NCBI GenBank assembly: GCA_013361525.1
Contig: JABFXY010000019.1
Coordinates: 186,001-250,000, forward strand
Direction: 5' to 3'
DNA: 64,000 nucleotides
Source: Polyangiaceae bacterium
GTDB taxonomy: Bacteria > Myxococcota_A > Polyangia > Polyangiales > Polyangiaceae
Below the pieces are notes generated by a model. The model worked only from the letters and a program-made list of their open reading frames with translations, searched no databases and was not told the DNA's origin. Of the stretch, positions 24,955 to 34,623 are shown one piece after another. Each line of letters starts with the position of its first letter. The first letter of the stretch is position 1. Position numbers and translations under genes: made by a program.

Positions 24955-26211
24955 TTGGTCTCCCGACGCTCGAAGGAGGGTGGCGCGAAGAAGCGGCCCA
25001 CACGCTACGACGACGGACCGACGAGCCCCGCGCTCGCGGACGCGTTGCGCCACCACCGAAAGGGCCATTTTGGCGAGGCCATCGTGGGCTACCGCGCCGT
25101 GTTGGCCGATTCGCCCTCGAACCTCGATGCCCTCGTGAACCTCGGCGCAGCGTGTGTCTCGCTCGGCCGCGCGCAGGAAGCCGAGGCCGCTTACCGCGAG
25201 GTTGTGGTGCGCGCGCGCGACGCGCGGGCCGCCCGCGACGCCGGTATCGGGCTGGCGAGCATCGGCCGCTTCGATCTCGCACGGACCGCGCTCCAGGCGT
25301 CCGTCGCTTCGGACCCTTCCCTCACCGGCGCGTTCTTGTTCCTGAGTCGATGTTGCGCCGCGCTCGGCGATCGCGTCGGATCGATCGAGGCCGCGCATGC
25401 CGCGGTGAGAGCTGCCCCATGCGACGCATCTGCGCACCACGAGCTTCACCGGGCGCTCTTCGACGATCGCGATCCCGGCGCGTCGATCCCGGCCGCCGAG
25501 CGGGCCGTCGAGCTCGACCCTGACTGGAGCTTCGCGCGCATCGCGCTGGCGGGCGCGCTCGCGCTCGACGGTCGCGACGATGCTTCACGTTCCGCGCTCG
25601 TCGGGATCGACGAACGCTCCGCGGGAGCCGCCGACGCCCTCGCGTACATGCTCTCTCGTCGCGCGCCGTCGACGCGCTTCTTCGCGAACGCGCGCGACAC
25701 GCTCCTCCACGCGCTCGATCAGGCGCGCACGCCAGGCGTGGTGCTGGAGCTCGGTGTCCGTCACGGGATCAGCACACGGATCCTCGCCGAACATGCGCGG
25801 GGCGTCGTGCGCGGGTTCGACAGCTTCGTCGGGTTGCCCGAGGCGTGGCACGGCCTGCCCGCCGGAGCCTTCTCGACGAGCGGCGAGCTTCCCGAGCTGC
25901 CGGCGAACGTCGAGCTCCACGTCGGGTGGTTCGACGACACGTTGCCTGCGTATTGCGCAGCCTTCGACGAGCCACTGCGGCTCGTCCACATCGACAGCGA
26001 CCTCTACACGAGCGCGAAGATCGCCTTGGATCAGCTCGGTCCGCGGATCACGTCCGGCACGATCGTCGTCTTCGACGAGTACACGACGAACGCCGCTTGG
26101 AGACAGGACGAGTTCCGAGCGTTCCGCGAGGCGTGCGAAACCTTCGGTTGGTCCTACGAATACGTCTCGTGCAGCTGGTTCACCGGGCAAGCCGTGGTGC
26201 GCATCGCTTGA
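24955..26211 (+). CDS. TPR protein with TylF/MycF-like methyltransferase domain
   Basis: The frame is open from 24694, but a start there would leave 10 bp to the divergent HlyD start and adds arginine-rich text with no domain. The only later candidate is TTG 24955, so the start is uncertain. TPR-like repeats begin near 25030 (GHFGEAIVGYRAVLADSPSN, LGAACVSLGRAQEAEAAYRE). The C-terminal third is a class I SAM-dependent methyltransferase of the TylF/macrocin type: VVLELGVRHGISTRILAEH, RGFDSFVGLPEAW, metal-binding-type LVHIDSDLYTSAKI and IVVFDEY. The substrate could be a sugar or a modified peptide. Confidence 0.8.
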   Translation: MVSRRSKEGGAKKRPTRYDDGPTSPALADALRHHRKGHFGEAIVGYRAVLADSPSNLDALVNLGAACVSLGRAQEAEAAYREVVVRARDARAARDAGIGLASIGRFDLARTALQASVASDPSLTGAFLFLSRCCAALGDRVGSIEAAHAAVRAAPCDASAHHELHRALFDDRDPGASIPAAERAVELDPDWSFARIALAGALALDGRDDASRSALVGIDERSAGAADALAYMLSRRAPSTRFFANARDTLLHALDQARTPGVVLELGVRHGISTRILAEHARGVVRGFDSFVGLPEAWHGLPAGAFSTSGELPELPANVELHVGWFDDTLPAYCAAFDEPLRLVHIDSDLYTSAKIALDQLGPRITSGTIVVFDEYTTNAAWRQDEFRAFREACETFGWSYEYVSCSWFTGQAVVRIA

Positions 26212-26217
26212 GGCGGC

Positions 26218-27243
26218 TCACTCGACACACTTTGCGCGCCCGTTCACGTCGATCTCGCACCCTGAGAAACCGAGCGACGTGCAGCTGACGCCGACGCGCT
26301 CGCCGTCCGCGCAAACGATCAGCTCGTCGCCGTCGCAGGCATCGGGATCGAGGGTCGGGTCGCAATCGAAGCTCGCGGGCCGGCACGGGATCGCGCTCGA
26401 TTGCTTCGCCTCGGCGCACTCGGTCCGGTAGCCCGTCGTCGAGCAATCGAACGTCGCCCAACCGCCCCCCGAGCAATACCGCGCGACGGAGCCCTCACAG
26501 GTGATCTCTTCGCCGCCGTTGCAGGGCTCGCTTCCACGACACGGCGCCTCGATGTCGGGCTGACAGGTGCGCCCGCTCACCGCACAATCGAATTCGGCGT
26601 ACTCGCCCCAGAAGCCACACAGCGACGCGACGTTGCCGGTGCAGGTCGCCGTGTAGGGCTGCCCGCAGGTCGTGGCGTTGCAGCACGCGCGCTGCGCATC
26701 CGAAAATAGGTCCGTGCACGCCGCGCCGATCGAACCACAGTCGAACGCGGGTGCGTCGTCGAAGCCGGCGCCGATCGTCTCGTCGTCGAGACAAAAGCCG
26801 CCCTCGCGGCAGCGGCCGAGGCTCACCCAATCTCCGCCGTAACAAGCGCGAAACGCTTCACACGTCGGCTGCTGCGCACAGCTCAATACGTTCATCGCGA
26901 TGCTCGGATCGACGAGCGCGATCGGTGGGTCGTAGTGCCAACCGAGCCGCGCATAACCGTCGATGCAGCTGCTCGCGGTGAAGGGTTGCCACCCAGCGTC
27001 GACGCCACACGAGGCTGCGATCGTGCACGCCTCGACGATCGACATCTCGGGCTCCGCGCCCCCGGAGCCGCCCGTTGCGACGCTGCCGCCTCCGCCCTCG
27101 ATCGCCCCTGCGCCTTCACCGCCTGCGCCGTTCGACACGATGCCGCCGCTGCCGTCGCGGCCGCCGTCCCCGTCCGGCTCGAGCGCCTCGCGAGCACCGC
27201 ACGCGACCACGCAACTCAACAGCAAGAAAGGCAAGCCCCGCAT
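26218..27243 (-). CDS. Cysteine-rich secreted lipoprotein
   Basis: 341 residues from ATG 27243. The lipoprotein signal is clear (GLPFLLLSCVVACGA), followed by a low-complexity Gly/Ser/Asp linker (about 20-75). The rest carries many cysteines in a pattern such as SCGVDAGWQPF, CSTTGYRTEC and CDGDELIVCADG, probably disulfide-bonded, as in myxobacterial surface lipoproteins with Cys-rich repeats. No catalytic motif is seen. It lies 29 bp downstream of the AAA+-RF2 gene and its stop is 6 bp from the convergent methyltransferase stop. Confidence 0.8.
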   Translation of the reverse strand: MRGLPFLLLSCVVACGAREALEPDGDGGRDGSGGIVSNGAGGEGAGAIEGGGGSVATGGSGGAEPEMSIVEACTIAASCGVDAGWQPFTASSCIDGYARLGWHYDPPIALVDPSIAMNVLSCAQQPTCEAFRACYGGDWVSLGRCREGGFCLDDETIGAGFDDAPAFDCGSIGAACTDLFSDAQRACCNATTCGQPYTATCTGNVASLCGFWGEYAEFDCAVSGRTCQPDIEAPCRGSEPCNGGEEITCEGSVARYCSGGGWATFDCSTTGYRTECAEAKQSSAIPCRPASFDCDPTLDPDACDGDELIVCADGERVGVSCTSLGFSGCEIDVNGRAKCVE

Positions 27244-27272
27244 ATGGCGAGACGGTACCACGCCGCTCGACG

Positions 27273-29948
27273 TCAGGCTGCGCCGCGTCGATCCGCGTGG
27301 GCCTCGAGAAACGCATCGATGCGACCTCCGAGCACGCGACGCACGTCGCCGTCGACAGTGCCGGTCACGCGATCGCGTACGCCGTGCGAGCGCCAAAGGT
27401 CATAGGTACGAATCGGCGCGATATCCTCGAGCCGAACTTCGTCCTTCGGCGTCTCCGTCGGTGCGAGAACTTCGACCCGTGCGAGGTGCGCCTCCCCTCG
27501 CCGATCGCTCTTGGTCGGCGGAGGAAGCACGATCCGATGACCGCCTTCTTCTCCGCGGAGGTAACCGAGCGCGTACGCCCCGAGCACGCGGATGAAGAAC
27601 GCGCCGTCCGACTCGGCGATCGCGACGTCGTAGCCGCGCTCCTTCGCCCAGGCGGTGTACATCTCGGAGAGCTCCTTGGCCCACGTCGCGGCCCCGGCCT
27701 GCGCGCCCGCGGGCGTGACGACCACGGTCGCATCGCCCTGATCGCGCTCGTCGAACTGCACGAGCTCGCGGTGCGCGCGGTCGACGCGCTTCACGAGCCT
27801 CGCGAACGTGTCGGTGAGCTCGCTCGCGACCGAGTCGTCCGCCTCGAGGAACGAAGCCTCCGCGAGCTCGCGCACCGCCTCCAGCTCACCGCGCAGGATC
27901 TCCAACCGCCGGATCTCGACCGAGAGACGATGGCGCCGCACCAACGTGCCTGCGTGGCCGAACGCGTCCTCCCAAAACGCAGGCGACGACTCTTTCGCCT
28001 CGAGCTCGGCGAGCTCGCGTTTCATGCCCGGCAAATCCGCGGCTTCTTCGAGCTTCCCGAGCTGCTCGTAGAGGTGCCCGATGCGGAGCCTTACGTCCGC
28101 GAGCGAGAGGTTGATCGTTCCACCTTCTCCGTCACTCACCCGGCCGCGTCGCTCGAGGTTGTCGAGACGACGCGAGGCTTCGGTCGGCTCGAACGTGATC
28201 GAGACCTCGTCCCCCGAGCGAGCGACGCGAAGAAGCTGGAAGCGACGCCAGCCCGCGCCGAGCAACGCCCGCGCCAGCGGCACCATCACGAGGTCTTCGA
28301 TCGCGCGCTTCAGCGGCCGTGCGCCGTATTTCGGGTCCGTCCCCTTGTCGAGGAGGAGATCGATCACGCCGTCGTCGACCTCGAGGAGCAGGTCGCGCTC
28401 CACGAGCCCCTCGCGTCGGTACACCTTGCCGAGCTCGCGCCGCGTGATGCGACGTAGATCGTCGCGGCGGAGCGGCTTCATCACGATGACCCGATCGATC
28501 CGGTTCAAAAACTCGGGCCGGTAGTGCTGCTCGAGCGCTCGGCGCACCCGCGCCTCGAGCCTCTCGCCCGGCGGGCGCGTGTCCCCTGCGAAGCCGATGC
28601 TCTGATCGAGCGACGCGACGTCGCTGCCCACGTTCGACGTCAGCAAAATGAGCGCGTGGTGAAAGCCCACCGTCTCGCCGTACGCATCGGTGAGGCGCCC
28701 GTCGTCGAAGACCTGGAGAAAGAGGTCCGCGATGTTCGTGTGCCCCTTTTCGAACTCGTCGAGCAAAACGACGCTGAACGGGTTCTTCCGAACGTGATCC
28801 GTGAGCAGCCCCGTCGTGCCTTTGCGCGGGTCACCGATGAGCTTCTCGAAGGAGTGGAAGTCTTTGTACTCCGACAGATCGACACGGAAGATCCGCTCGC
28901 GGCTGCCGAACAAAAACTCCGCCGTCGCTTTGGCGAGCTCCGTCTTGCCGACGCCGGTCGGGCCGACGAGGAGAAGCACGCCCGCAGGTTGCTCCGGGTT
29001 GGAAAGGCCCGTCTTGTAGAGCGCCAGCACGTCGGACACCGCGCGTACGCCCTCGTCTTGGCCGAGGACTCGCTCGGAGAGGAACCCCACCATCTCGTCG
29101 TACGAAACGGCGACGCGCGGCGAGATCATGTGCATCGGCAGCCCCGTCTGCTTCGCGAAGAGCTCGTCGACGAAGGTCTCGTCGATCGGCATGCGGCGGG
29201 GTTTGTCGGTCGAGCCTGCGTGAGCTTGTGCGACCTTGCGCAGGAGATCCACGCCCTTGCCGGGGAAGCTCATCGTCGGAAGAAACTTCCGTGACAGCTG
29301 GTAGACGCGCTCGATCGCGGCGCGCTCGAACACCACCTCCGGCCCGGCCTCCGCCGCGACGCGCGCGAGGAGATCTCGCGTCTCTTCCTCGTCGGTCGGG
29401 TCGACGGTGATCGTCGCGAAATCGCGCTCGAGCATCGGAAACTCGCGACAGAGCTTGTCCCAACGCCCTTGGCTCATCTCCCCGAAGAGGACGAGCTTCT
29501 CCGCCTCGATGCCGGGCCGCATGAGGTCGTACACGCCACGCGGGTTGGTGTCGTAGGAGCCCGCGACGGTGATGTTCCAGAGGTCGCTCACGTAGACGAG
29601 GCGCGTCGGCGTCGCGTGCTTGAGGAGCGCGGAGATCTTCTCCTCCTGCATGCCGGTGTACCGCGTGCCCGACACCAGATGGGTCGTCGCGATCTCCCAA
29701 ATGCTCGATCCCTCGAGCGCCCGGATGCGTCCCTTCGCGACGAGCTCGACGAGCTTTCGCACGATGGCCGACTTTCCGACGCCGGGTGGCCCGAGCAAAA
29801 CGGCGCTCTTTCGACCGGCGAGCGCGCGCGCGAGCGCCTCCACTTCGGCCGTTCGGCCGAACGTCGGCGTGACCGCCGCGGTCTCCTTCGTGAGGTTTCG
29901 CCCTTCCCTCGCGAGGACGTCCAGTTCCGAGAGCTCGTCGGTCGTCAC
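27273..29948 (-). CDS. Clp-like double AAA+ ATPase fused to a GGQ-less release-factor-2 homologue
   Basis: 891 residues from GTG 29948, preceded by GAGGAG 4 bp away. Residues about 30-590 are two AAA+ modules of ClpA/ClpB type without the Clp N-domain. Module 1 has Walker A GPPGVGKS (53-60), but its Walker B reads YVSDLW where IDELH-like text is expected. Module 2 is intact (GPTGVGKT 329-336, VVLLDEFEKGH, arginine-finger region YRPEFLNRID). Residues about 613-891 align by eye to RF2: helical domain 1 with SPAFWEDA, then TPAGAQAGAATWAKELSEMY and AYALGYLRGEEGGHR of domain 2, and the RF2 C-terminus PIRTYDLWRSHGVRDRVTG ... DAFLEA. Domain 3 with GGQ is missing, and the SPF codon-reading tripeptide is replaced by PPT. 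A ribosome-directed remodeller is inferred. Confidence 0.85.
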   Translation of the reverse strand: MTTDELSELDVLAREGRNLTKETAAVTPTFGRTAEVEALARALAGRKSAVLLGPPGVGKSAIVRKLVELVAKGRIRALEGSSIWEIATTHLVSGTRYTGMQEEKISALLKHATPTRLVYVSDLWNITVAGSYDTNPRGVYDLMRPGIEAEKLVLFGEMSQGRWDKLCREFPMLERDFATITVDPTDEEETRDLLARVAAEAGPEVVFERAAIERVYQLSRKFLPTMSFPGKGVDLLRKVAQAHAGSTDKPRRMPIDETFVDELFAKQTGLPMHMISPRVAVSYDEMVGFLSERVLGQDEGVRAVSDVLALYKTGLSNPEQPAGVLLLVGPTGVGKTELAKATAEFLFGSRERIFRVDLSEYKDFHSFEKLIGDPRKGTTGLLTDHVRKNPFSVVLLDEFEKGHTNIADLFLQVFDDGRLTDAYGETVGFHHALILLTSNVGSDVASLDQSIGFAGDTRPPGERLEARVRRALEQHYRPEFLNRIDRVIVMKPLRRDDLRRITRRELGKVYRREGLVERDLLLEVDDGVIDLLLDKGTDPKYGARPLKRAIEDLVMVPLARALLGAGWRRFQLLRVARSGDEVSITFEPTEASRRLDNLERRGRVSDGEGGTINLSLADVRLRIGHLYEQLGKLEEAADLPGMKRELAELEAKESSPAFWEDAFGHAGTLVRRHRLSVEIRRLEILRGELEAVRELAEASFLEADDSVASELTDTFARLVKRVDRAHRELVQFDERDQGDATVVVTPAGAQAGAATWAKELSEMYTAWAKERGYDVAIAESDGAFFIRVLGAYALGYLRGEEGGHRIVLPPPTKSDRRGEAHLARVEVLAPTETPKDEVRLEDIAPIRTYDLWRSHGVRDRVTGTVDGDVRRVLGGRIDAFLEAHADRRGAA

Positions 29949-30050
29949 ACGTCTCCTCGCGCGATGTCCCGCGCGAACAGAAAGCACACCCTGCGCGTGC
30001 GCCCGCGCGAGGGATTGAAGAACTCGTCCTTAAGACCGATGCGAAAAGCC

Positions 30051-30431
30051 TTATACCGAGCTTTTCTCTGAAAACGGTTTGTTCGGAAACTTTCGCTCGA
30101 AGTGCTGCACGATTCCGTACCCGATCGCTTCGATCGTGGCGGCCGCCGTGCCCGCGCGAATCACCGGACCGATGACGGGCAGCGCACGCACGGCGCGCCC
30201 GACTGCAGCCTTCAAGCCGGTGCCCAGAACCGTGAACGTGCCTCCCGCGGCGGCGGTCGTCACGCCGCTGAAGGGGGCGCCGTAGATGTCACTGATGACG
30301 CTGATCATGTGGGTCTCCAGCGTCGCCAGCAGCGGCGCCGTCGATACGGGAAGCGGGGCGGCGGCGAAGATAGCGCCTCCCGCGGCGTAGAGATGGACCC
30401 AACGGAGCGCTTCTTGTTTGCAGGTCACCAT
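30051..30431 (-). CDS. Small DUF697-like protein
   Basis: 126 residues from ATG 30431; the upstream open frame lies antisense to part of the next gene and is rejected. Two glycine/alanine-rich amphipathic or membrane segments (HLYAAGGAIFAAAPLPVSTA, then a region around GGTFTVLGTGLKAAVGRAVR and PVIGPVIRAGTAAATIEAIG) resemble the DUF697 domain that accompanies YcjF/Era-like GTPases. The C-terminus is charged (VQHFERKFPNKPFSEK). It may be associated with GTPase or membrane function; nothing nearby encodes a partner GTPase. The next gene on the strand is the AAA+-RF2 fusion, 102 bp downstream. Confidence 0.65.
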   Translation of the reverse strand: MVTCKQEALRWVHLYAAGGAIFAAAPLPVSTAPLLATLETHMISVISDIYGAPFSGVTTAAAGGTFTVLGTGLKAAVGRAVRALPVIGPVIRAGTAAATIEAIGYGIVQHFERKFPNKPFSEKSSV

Positions 30432-30480
30432 GGGACAGATCCCGATTCGTAGGTGCGCCGGGAGCGAGTCCGGCGCGTGT

Positions 30481-31608
30481 CTATCGTTTCGAGCGTAGCA
30501 CGCGGCCTGCGCAGGCCACGGCGAGCGCCGCCCAGGTGAGCATGGCCCACGCAGACTCAGCCTGCGCCGAGGTTTCCCATGCGCCGGATTGGTAAGGCGC
30601 CGCTCGGCATGCGCAACCCGCTCGATGCGAGACGACGGTCGAAGGTGCACCTGCTGGCTCGAGCGGCGCGTCCGTTCGAGCCGGCGAAGACGACGTGGCG
30701 GGTGGTGTGAAAGCGCTCGGCAGAGGATCAGCGAGGCTCGTTGCATCAGGGTGTTTCGCGTCGCAGCCGCGCGCGTGATCGAGCAGCCACCACGCGATGG
30801 CGGGCGCTCGACGTTCGTATGCCCGCCACTCGCCGCTGTGATCCGCCCCACGGAGGATTTCGACCTCGACGTCGTGGCCGCATCGCGAGAACGCGTCGCA
30901 TGCGCGATCTGCGAGCCCGAAGAGCGGATTGGCGTCGCCGAGCAGGAAATGAACCGGTGCACACGTCCCGCCCGCGCCTGCGAAGCACGACGACGTTTCG
31001 GGCGGCGCACCGCCGCCGACGAGGCTCAACGCTGCAATCCGGGGAAACCACGCCGCGCCCTTCATGCCGATGTACGTCGAGCCGCCGGACCAACCCGCGA
31101 CGTACACGCGTCGCTCGTCGACGCCGACGCGATCGCGAACGGCGTCGACTTGGGCGAGCACCCAGTCGACGCTACCGGACCATCGCCAGAAGCTGCCCGT
31201 GCACCCTTCGCTCTTCGGGCAGCGCAGCGCGAGCACACGAAACGATCGGCGCTCGGAGGTCGTATCGTCCGCAGCACAAACACCGACGACGCCGGCTTTC
31301 GAGCGACAGACCCCGCGCTCGGCGAGCGGCGCCCATAACGGTGCGACCTTGCGCGGCGAGCCTTCGTCGCCGTGCAAGACGACGACGAGCGGCTCGACAT
31401 CCGGTCCGCGCTTACCGACGAGGACACAGCCGGGGCACGGCACGTCGCGAACGAGATCGCCCGCGACGACAAGGCCCGCACCTGCAGCGTGTGCCGTGCC
31501 CGTGCCGCCGAACGTGACGATCGCGACGACGAACGCGGCGATCGCCGCTCGAATCTGCGCCCCCTTACCCGTCAATCGGGCTCCGCCTCGGGGTATTGGG
31601 CATTGCAA
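30481..31608 (-). CDS. Secreted PHB-depolymerase-like esterase with MYXO-CTERM tag
   Basis: 375 residues with a signal peptide (AAIAAFVVAIVTFGGTGTAH-A). The hydrolase core has the nucleophile elbow VAGWSGGSTY, a preceding VVLHGDEGSPRK oxyanion strand and a candidate catalytic histidine in RGADHSGEW, as in PHB-depolymerase/feruloyl-esterase-like enzymes. Cysteines are frequent and probably disulfide-bonded. The C-terminus after a Pro/Ser/Thr linker reads HRAGCACRAAP, then a hydrophobic helix (LTWAALAVACAGRVL) and RSKR: a MYXO-CTERM sorting signal, which directs proteins to cleavage and surface anchoring in myxobacteria. The substrate is unknown. Confidence 0.82.
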   Translation of the reverse strand: MQCPIPRGGARLTGKGAQIRAAIAAFVVAIVTFGGTGTAHAAGAGLVVAGDLVRDVPCPGCVLVGKRGPDVEPLVVVLHGDEGSPRKVAPLWAPLAERGVCRSKAGVVGVCAADDTTSERRSFRVLALRCPKSEGCTGSFWRWSGSVDWVLAQVDAVRDRVGVDERRVYVAGWSGGSTYIGMKGAAWFPRIAALSLVGGGAPPETSSCFAGAGGTCAPVHFLLGDANPLFGLADRACDAFSRCGHDVEVEILRGADHSGEWRAYERRAPAIAWWLLDHARGCDAKHPDATSLADPLPSAFTPPATSSSPARTDAPLEPAGAPSTVVSHRAGCACRAAPYQSGAWETSAQAESAWAMLTWAALAVACAGRVLRSKR

Positions 31609-31746
31609 TCGCGATAGCAGTTCGCCCGATCGCGCTTGACCCGCCCTGGAAGGTCGACCCCAGCCGCAATGGCGCGGGTCATCGGGAACATCGGACGCCC
31701 GACCGAGCGCCCCGCCGGCTCATTTCCGCGCGTTCTTCTCTGCTCG

Positions 31747-31956
31747 CTACAACCAAAACATCATGATGAGGAGCGGGATGACGACGCCGATCAGAATTCC
31801 AATGAGGATGCGGCCCGTCCGCTCTCCCAAGAAGAACAGGAAGGTCGGCGTGTAGTAGAAGCTGGAGAGCAGGAACGGCGGGTTCACGAACGCGAACAGG
31901 ATCCAGCTCAGCCCGAAGAGAACGGACACCCCAATCAAAATCATCGGCAAGAACAT
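31747..31956 (-). CDS. Small two-helix membrane protein
   Basis: 69 residues from ATG 31956, with GAGG about 7 bp upstream. Two hydrophobic helices (MILIGVSVLFGLSWILFAFV and ILIGILIGVVIPLLIMMFWL) are joined by a short aromatic loop (LSSFYYTPTFLFFLGERTGR). The longer frame up to 32097 adds soluble text without features and is less likely. No family recognised. Confidence 0.55.
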   Translation of the reverse strand: MFLPMILIGVSVLFGLSWILFAFVNPPFLLSSFYYTPTFLFFLGERTGRILIGILIGVVIPLLIMMFWL

Positions 31957-32166
31957 GGGGACCTCGACGGCTTGTGGGCCTCGGTGCGAGCTCGAATTGA
32001 ACCAGAGTACGCGCGTGCCGTCTGTAACGTTCTCGTACGTGGTAGGCACCTGCTCCGCCGCCGTGCGATCCCGGGATCTGCTGCTCACGGCGCTCACCCC
32101 GCCGGAAACGCCTTCGCGTTCGAGCCCACGTGGTCACTTTCTGATAGGGTTCCGGTCGCCGTCGTG

Positions 32167-32397
32167 ATGAGACCGTCTTCCCCCGCGAACGACGCACCGT
32201 CCGTCGAGCGCCTGAAGCTGGACCCCTACTCCGGACCGAAGAGTCACCATGCTTCACGTGCGTTTGCAGACATGCAGGCACGCGCGAGAAAGCGGCGGAG
32301 ACAAAAGAAGATCGCATGGGTCCTCGCCGCGCTCGTGGTAGGAGGAGGGCTCGTTTTGTCGGCCGGTCACGGGCTTCTCCGCTGGCTCGAGCCCTGA
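32167..32397 (+). CDS. Small single-pass membrane protein
   Basis: 76 residues from ATG 32167. A soluble head ends in a strongly basic stretch (QARARKRRRQKKIAW) before one membrane helix (VLAALVVGGGLVLSAGHGLL) and a short tail. The positive-inside rule puts the head in the cytoplasm. No family recognised; the gene precedes the acyl-CoA dehydrogenase by 76 bp. Confidence 0.5.
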   Translation: MRPSSPANDAPSVERLKLDPYSGPKSHHASRAFADMQARARKRRRQKKIAWVLAALVVGGGLVLSAGHGLLRWLEP

Positions 32398-32473
32398 TGT
32401 TTCCTGCCGCGCCTCTGGCGCGAGTTCCGCGTCCGCGCCGCCGGCGCGCGTTCCGCCCCCACCTCCGAGCCGT

Positions 32474-33619
<1,146 letters not shown>

Positions 33620-33623
33620 AGCG

Positions 33624-34343
33624 ATGGCACACGGTTTCAATCTCGCCTGCGGGTTAGCCCTCGGGCTCGCGCTCGTCGCGTGCGGGTCTTCGACGCCCGA
33701 AGCGACGGAGCCGACCTCCGACACCGCGAGCGACGGCGGCGGCCGGGGCTCGTCGGGCCTCGGCATCGAAGCCGAGATCGGCGCGCTCAACGAACGCGAC
33801 GTGATGCGCGCCTTCAACGGCAGCGTCGACGGCATGATGAAGTGCTTTCAGCGCGGCATCGATCGAACGCCGTTCCTCGGCGGGGTGGTCCGCATCGCGG
33901 TCCGCGTACCCGCCGAAGGAAAGGTCCGCGCCTATATGAAGTCGTCGACCCTCGGCGACCGCGAGACGGAGGCGTGCATGCTCGGCGTGGTACAGAACCG
34001 CGACTGGCCCGCCCCGGTCGGTGGCAAAGAAGGCCTCGCCGAGAACGAGTTCACCTTCGACCCGCAGGAGGGCACCCGTGAGCCCGTTGCCTGGAGCTCG
34101 GGCGACGCCGGGAAAAATGTCGACAAGGCCATCGACACCCTCCGAGGCTGCCGCCACACCGCGAAGAGCGGCCGGCTCAGCGCCACGCTCTACGTGGAGA
34201 CGGACGGATCGGTCAAAAGTGTCGGCGTCTCGGGCGAGGACGCGAACGTGGAGCAGGCGGCCGATTGTGTCGTCCGCGCGATGAAGGACATGAAGTTCAA
34301 TTCTCCCGGAAGCTTCGCGGCGAAGCTCACCCTGAGCGAATAG
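33624..34343 (+). CDS. AgmX/PglI-type domain lipoprotein
   Basis: 239 residues with a lipobox (LGLALVACGSS) and a Gly/Ser-rich linker. Two repeats of an AgmX/PglI-like TonB-type domain follow, at about 50-130 and 165-235. Each has a helix with a conserved cysteine (GMMKCFQRGI, TLRGCRHTA), a strand VRIAVRVPAEGKVRA or LYVETDGSVKSV, and a second cysteine (ACMLGVVQNRDWP, DCVVRAMKDMKF). Cysteine pairing is likely. Proteins with this domain are common in myxobacterial envelope and gliding loci. It shares the domain with the giant protein at 16.6-20.9 kb. Confidence 0.82.
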   Translation: MAHGFNLACGLALGLALVACGSSTPEATEPTSDTASDGGGRGSSGLGIEAEIGALNERDVMRAFNGSVDGMMKCFQRGIDRTPFLGGVVRIAVRVPAEGKVRAYMKSSTLGDRETEACMLGVVQNRDWPAPVGGKEGLAENEFTFDPQEGTREPVAWSSGDAGKNVDKAIDTLRGCRHTAKSGRLSATLYVETDGSVKSVGVSGEDANVEQAADCVVRAMKDMKFNSPGSFAAKLTLSE

Positions 34344-34433
34344 CCTCAGGGGGCTCGGCGAAGGCGAACCCGGCGGCCTTCGTACGTTAAGAAAACTTGG
34401 GCTCGCGAGCGGTGCCTACAACCGTGCGCTACG

Positions 34434-34604
34434 ATGGATCTCGTGAAGAAGGTCATTCGCGAGATCCTCGTCCTTTTGTGGCGCGTCCTCCGCACGTACT
34501 TCTGGAAGTGGTTGAAGCCGCGGCTGCGCAAGCTCGCGTTCGTCGTCGTCGCGGCGGTGGCCGTGCTCGGCGTCCTGACGATGCTCGTCGCGAGCTCGTG
34601 TTGA
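34434..34604 (+). CDS. Small basic single-pass membrane protein
   Basis: 56 residues from ATG 34434. A basic amphipathic N-terminus rich in Arg, Lys and Trp (REILVLLWRVLRTYFWKWLK) leads to one hydrophobic helix (AFVVVAAVAVLGVLTMLVAS). The shape resembles small membrane-bound regulators or toxins, but no family is recognised. Codon third positions are G/C-rich like its neighbours, which supports coding. It ends 19 bp before the convergent SDR stop. Confidence 0.45.
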   Translation: MDLVKKVIREILVLLWRVLRTYFWKWLKPRLRKLAFVVVAAVAVLGVLTMLVASSC

Positions 34605-34623
34605 TCGTTTCCGCGGCGGCGGA

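Noticed and set aside
30044-30065. AAAAGC...GCTTTT hairpin as terminator of the DUF697-like gene
   Set aside because: The stem is only 6 bp, AT-rich, overlaps the stop codon and has no long T tract, so it is too weak to list as a terminator.
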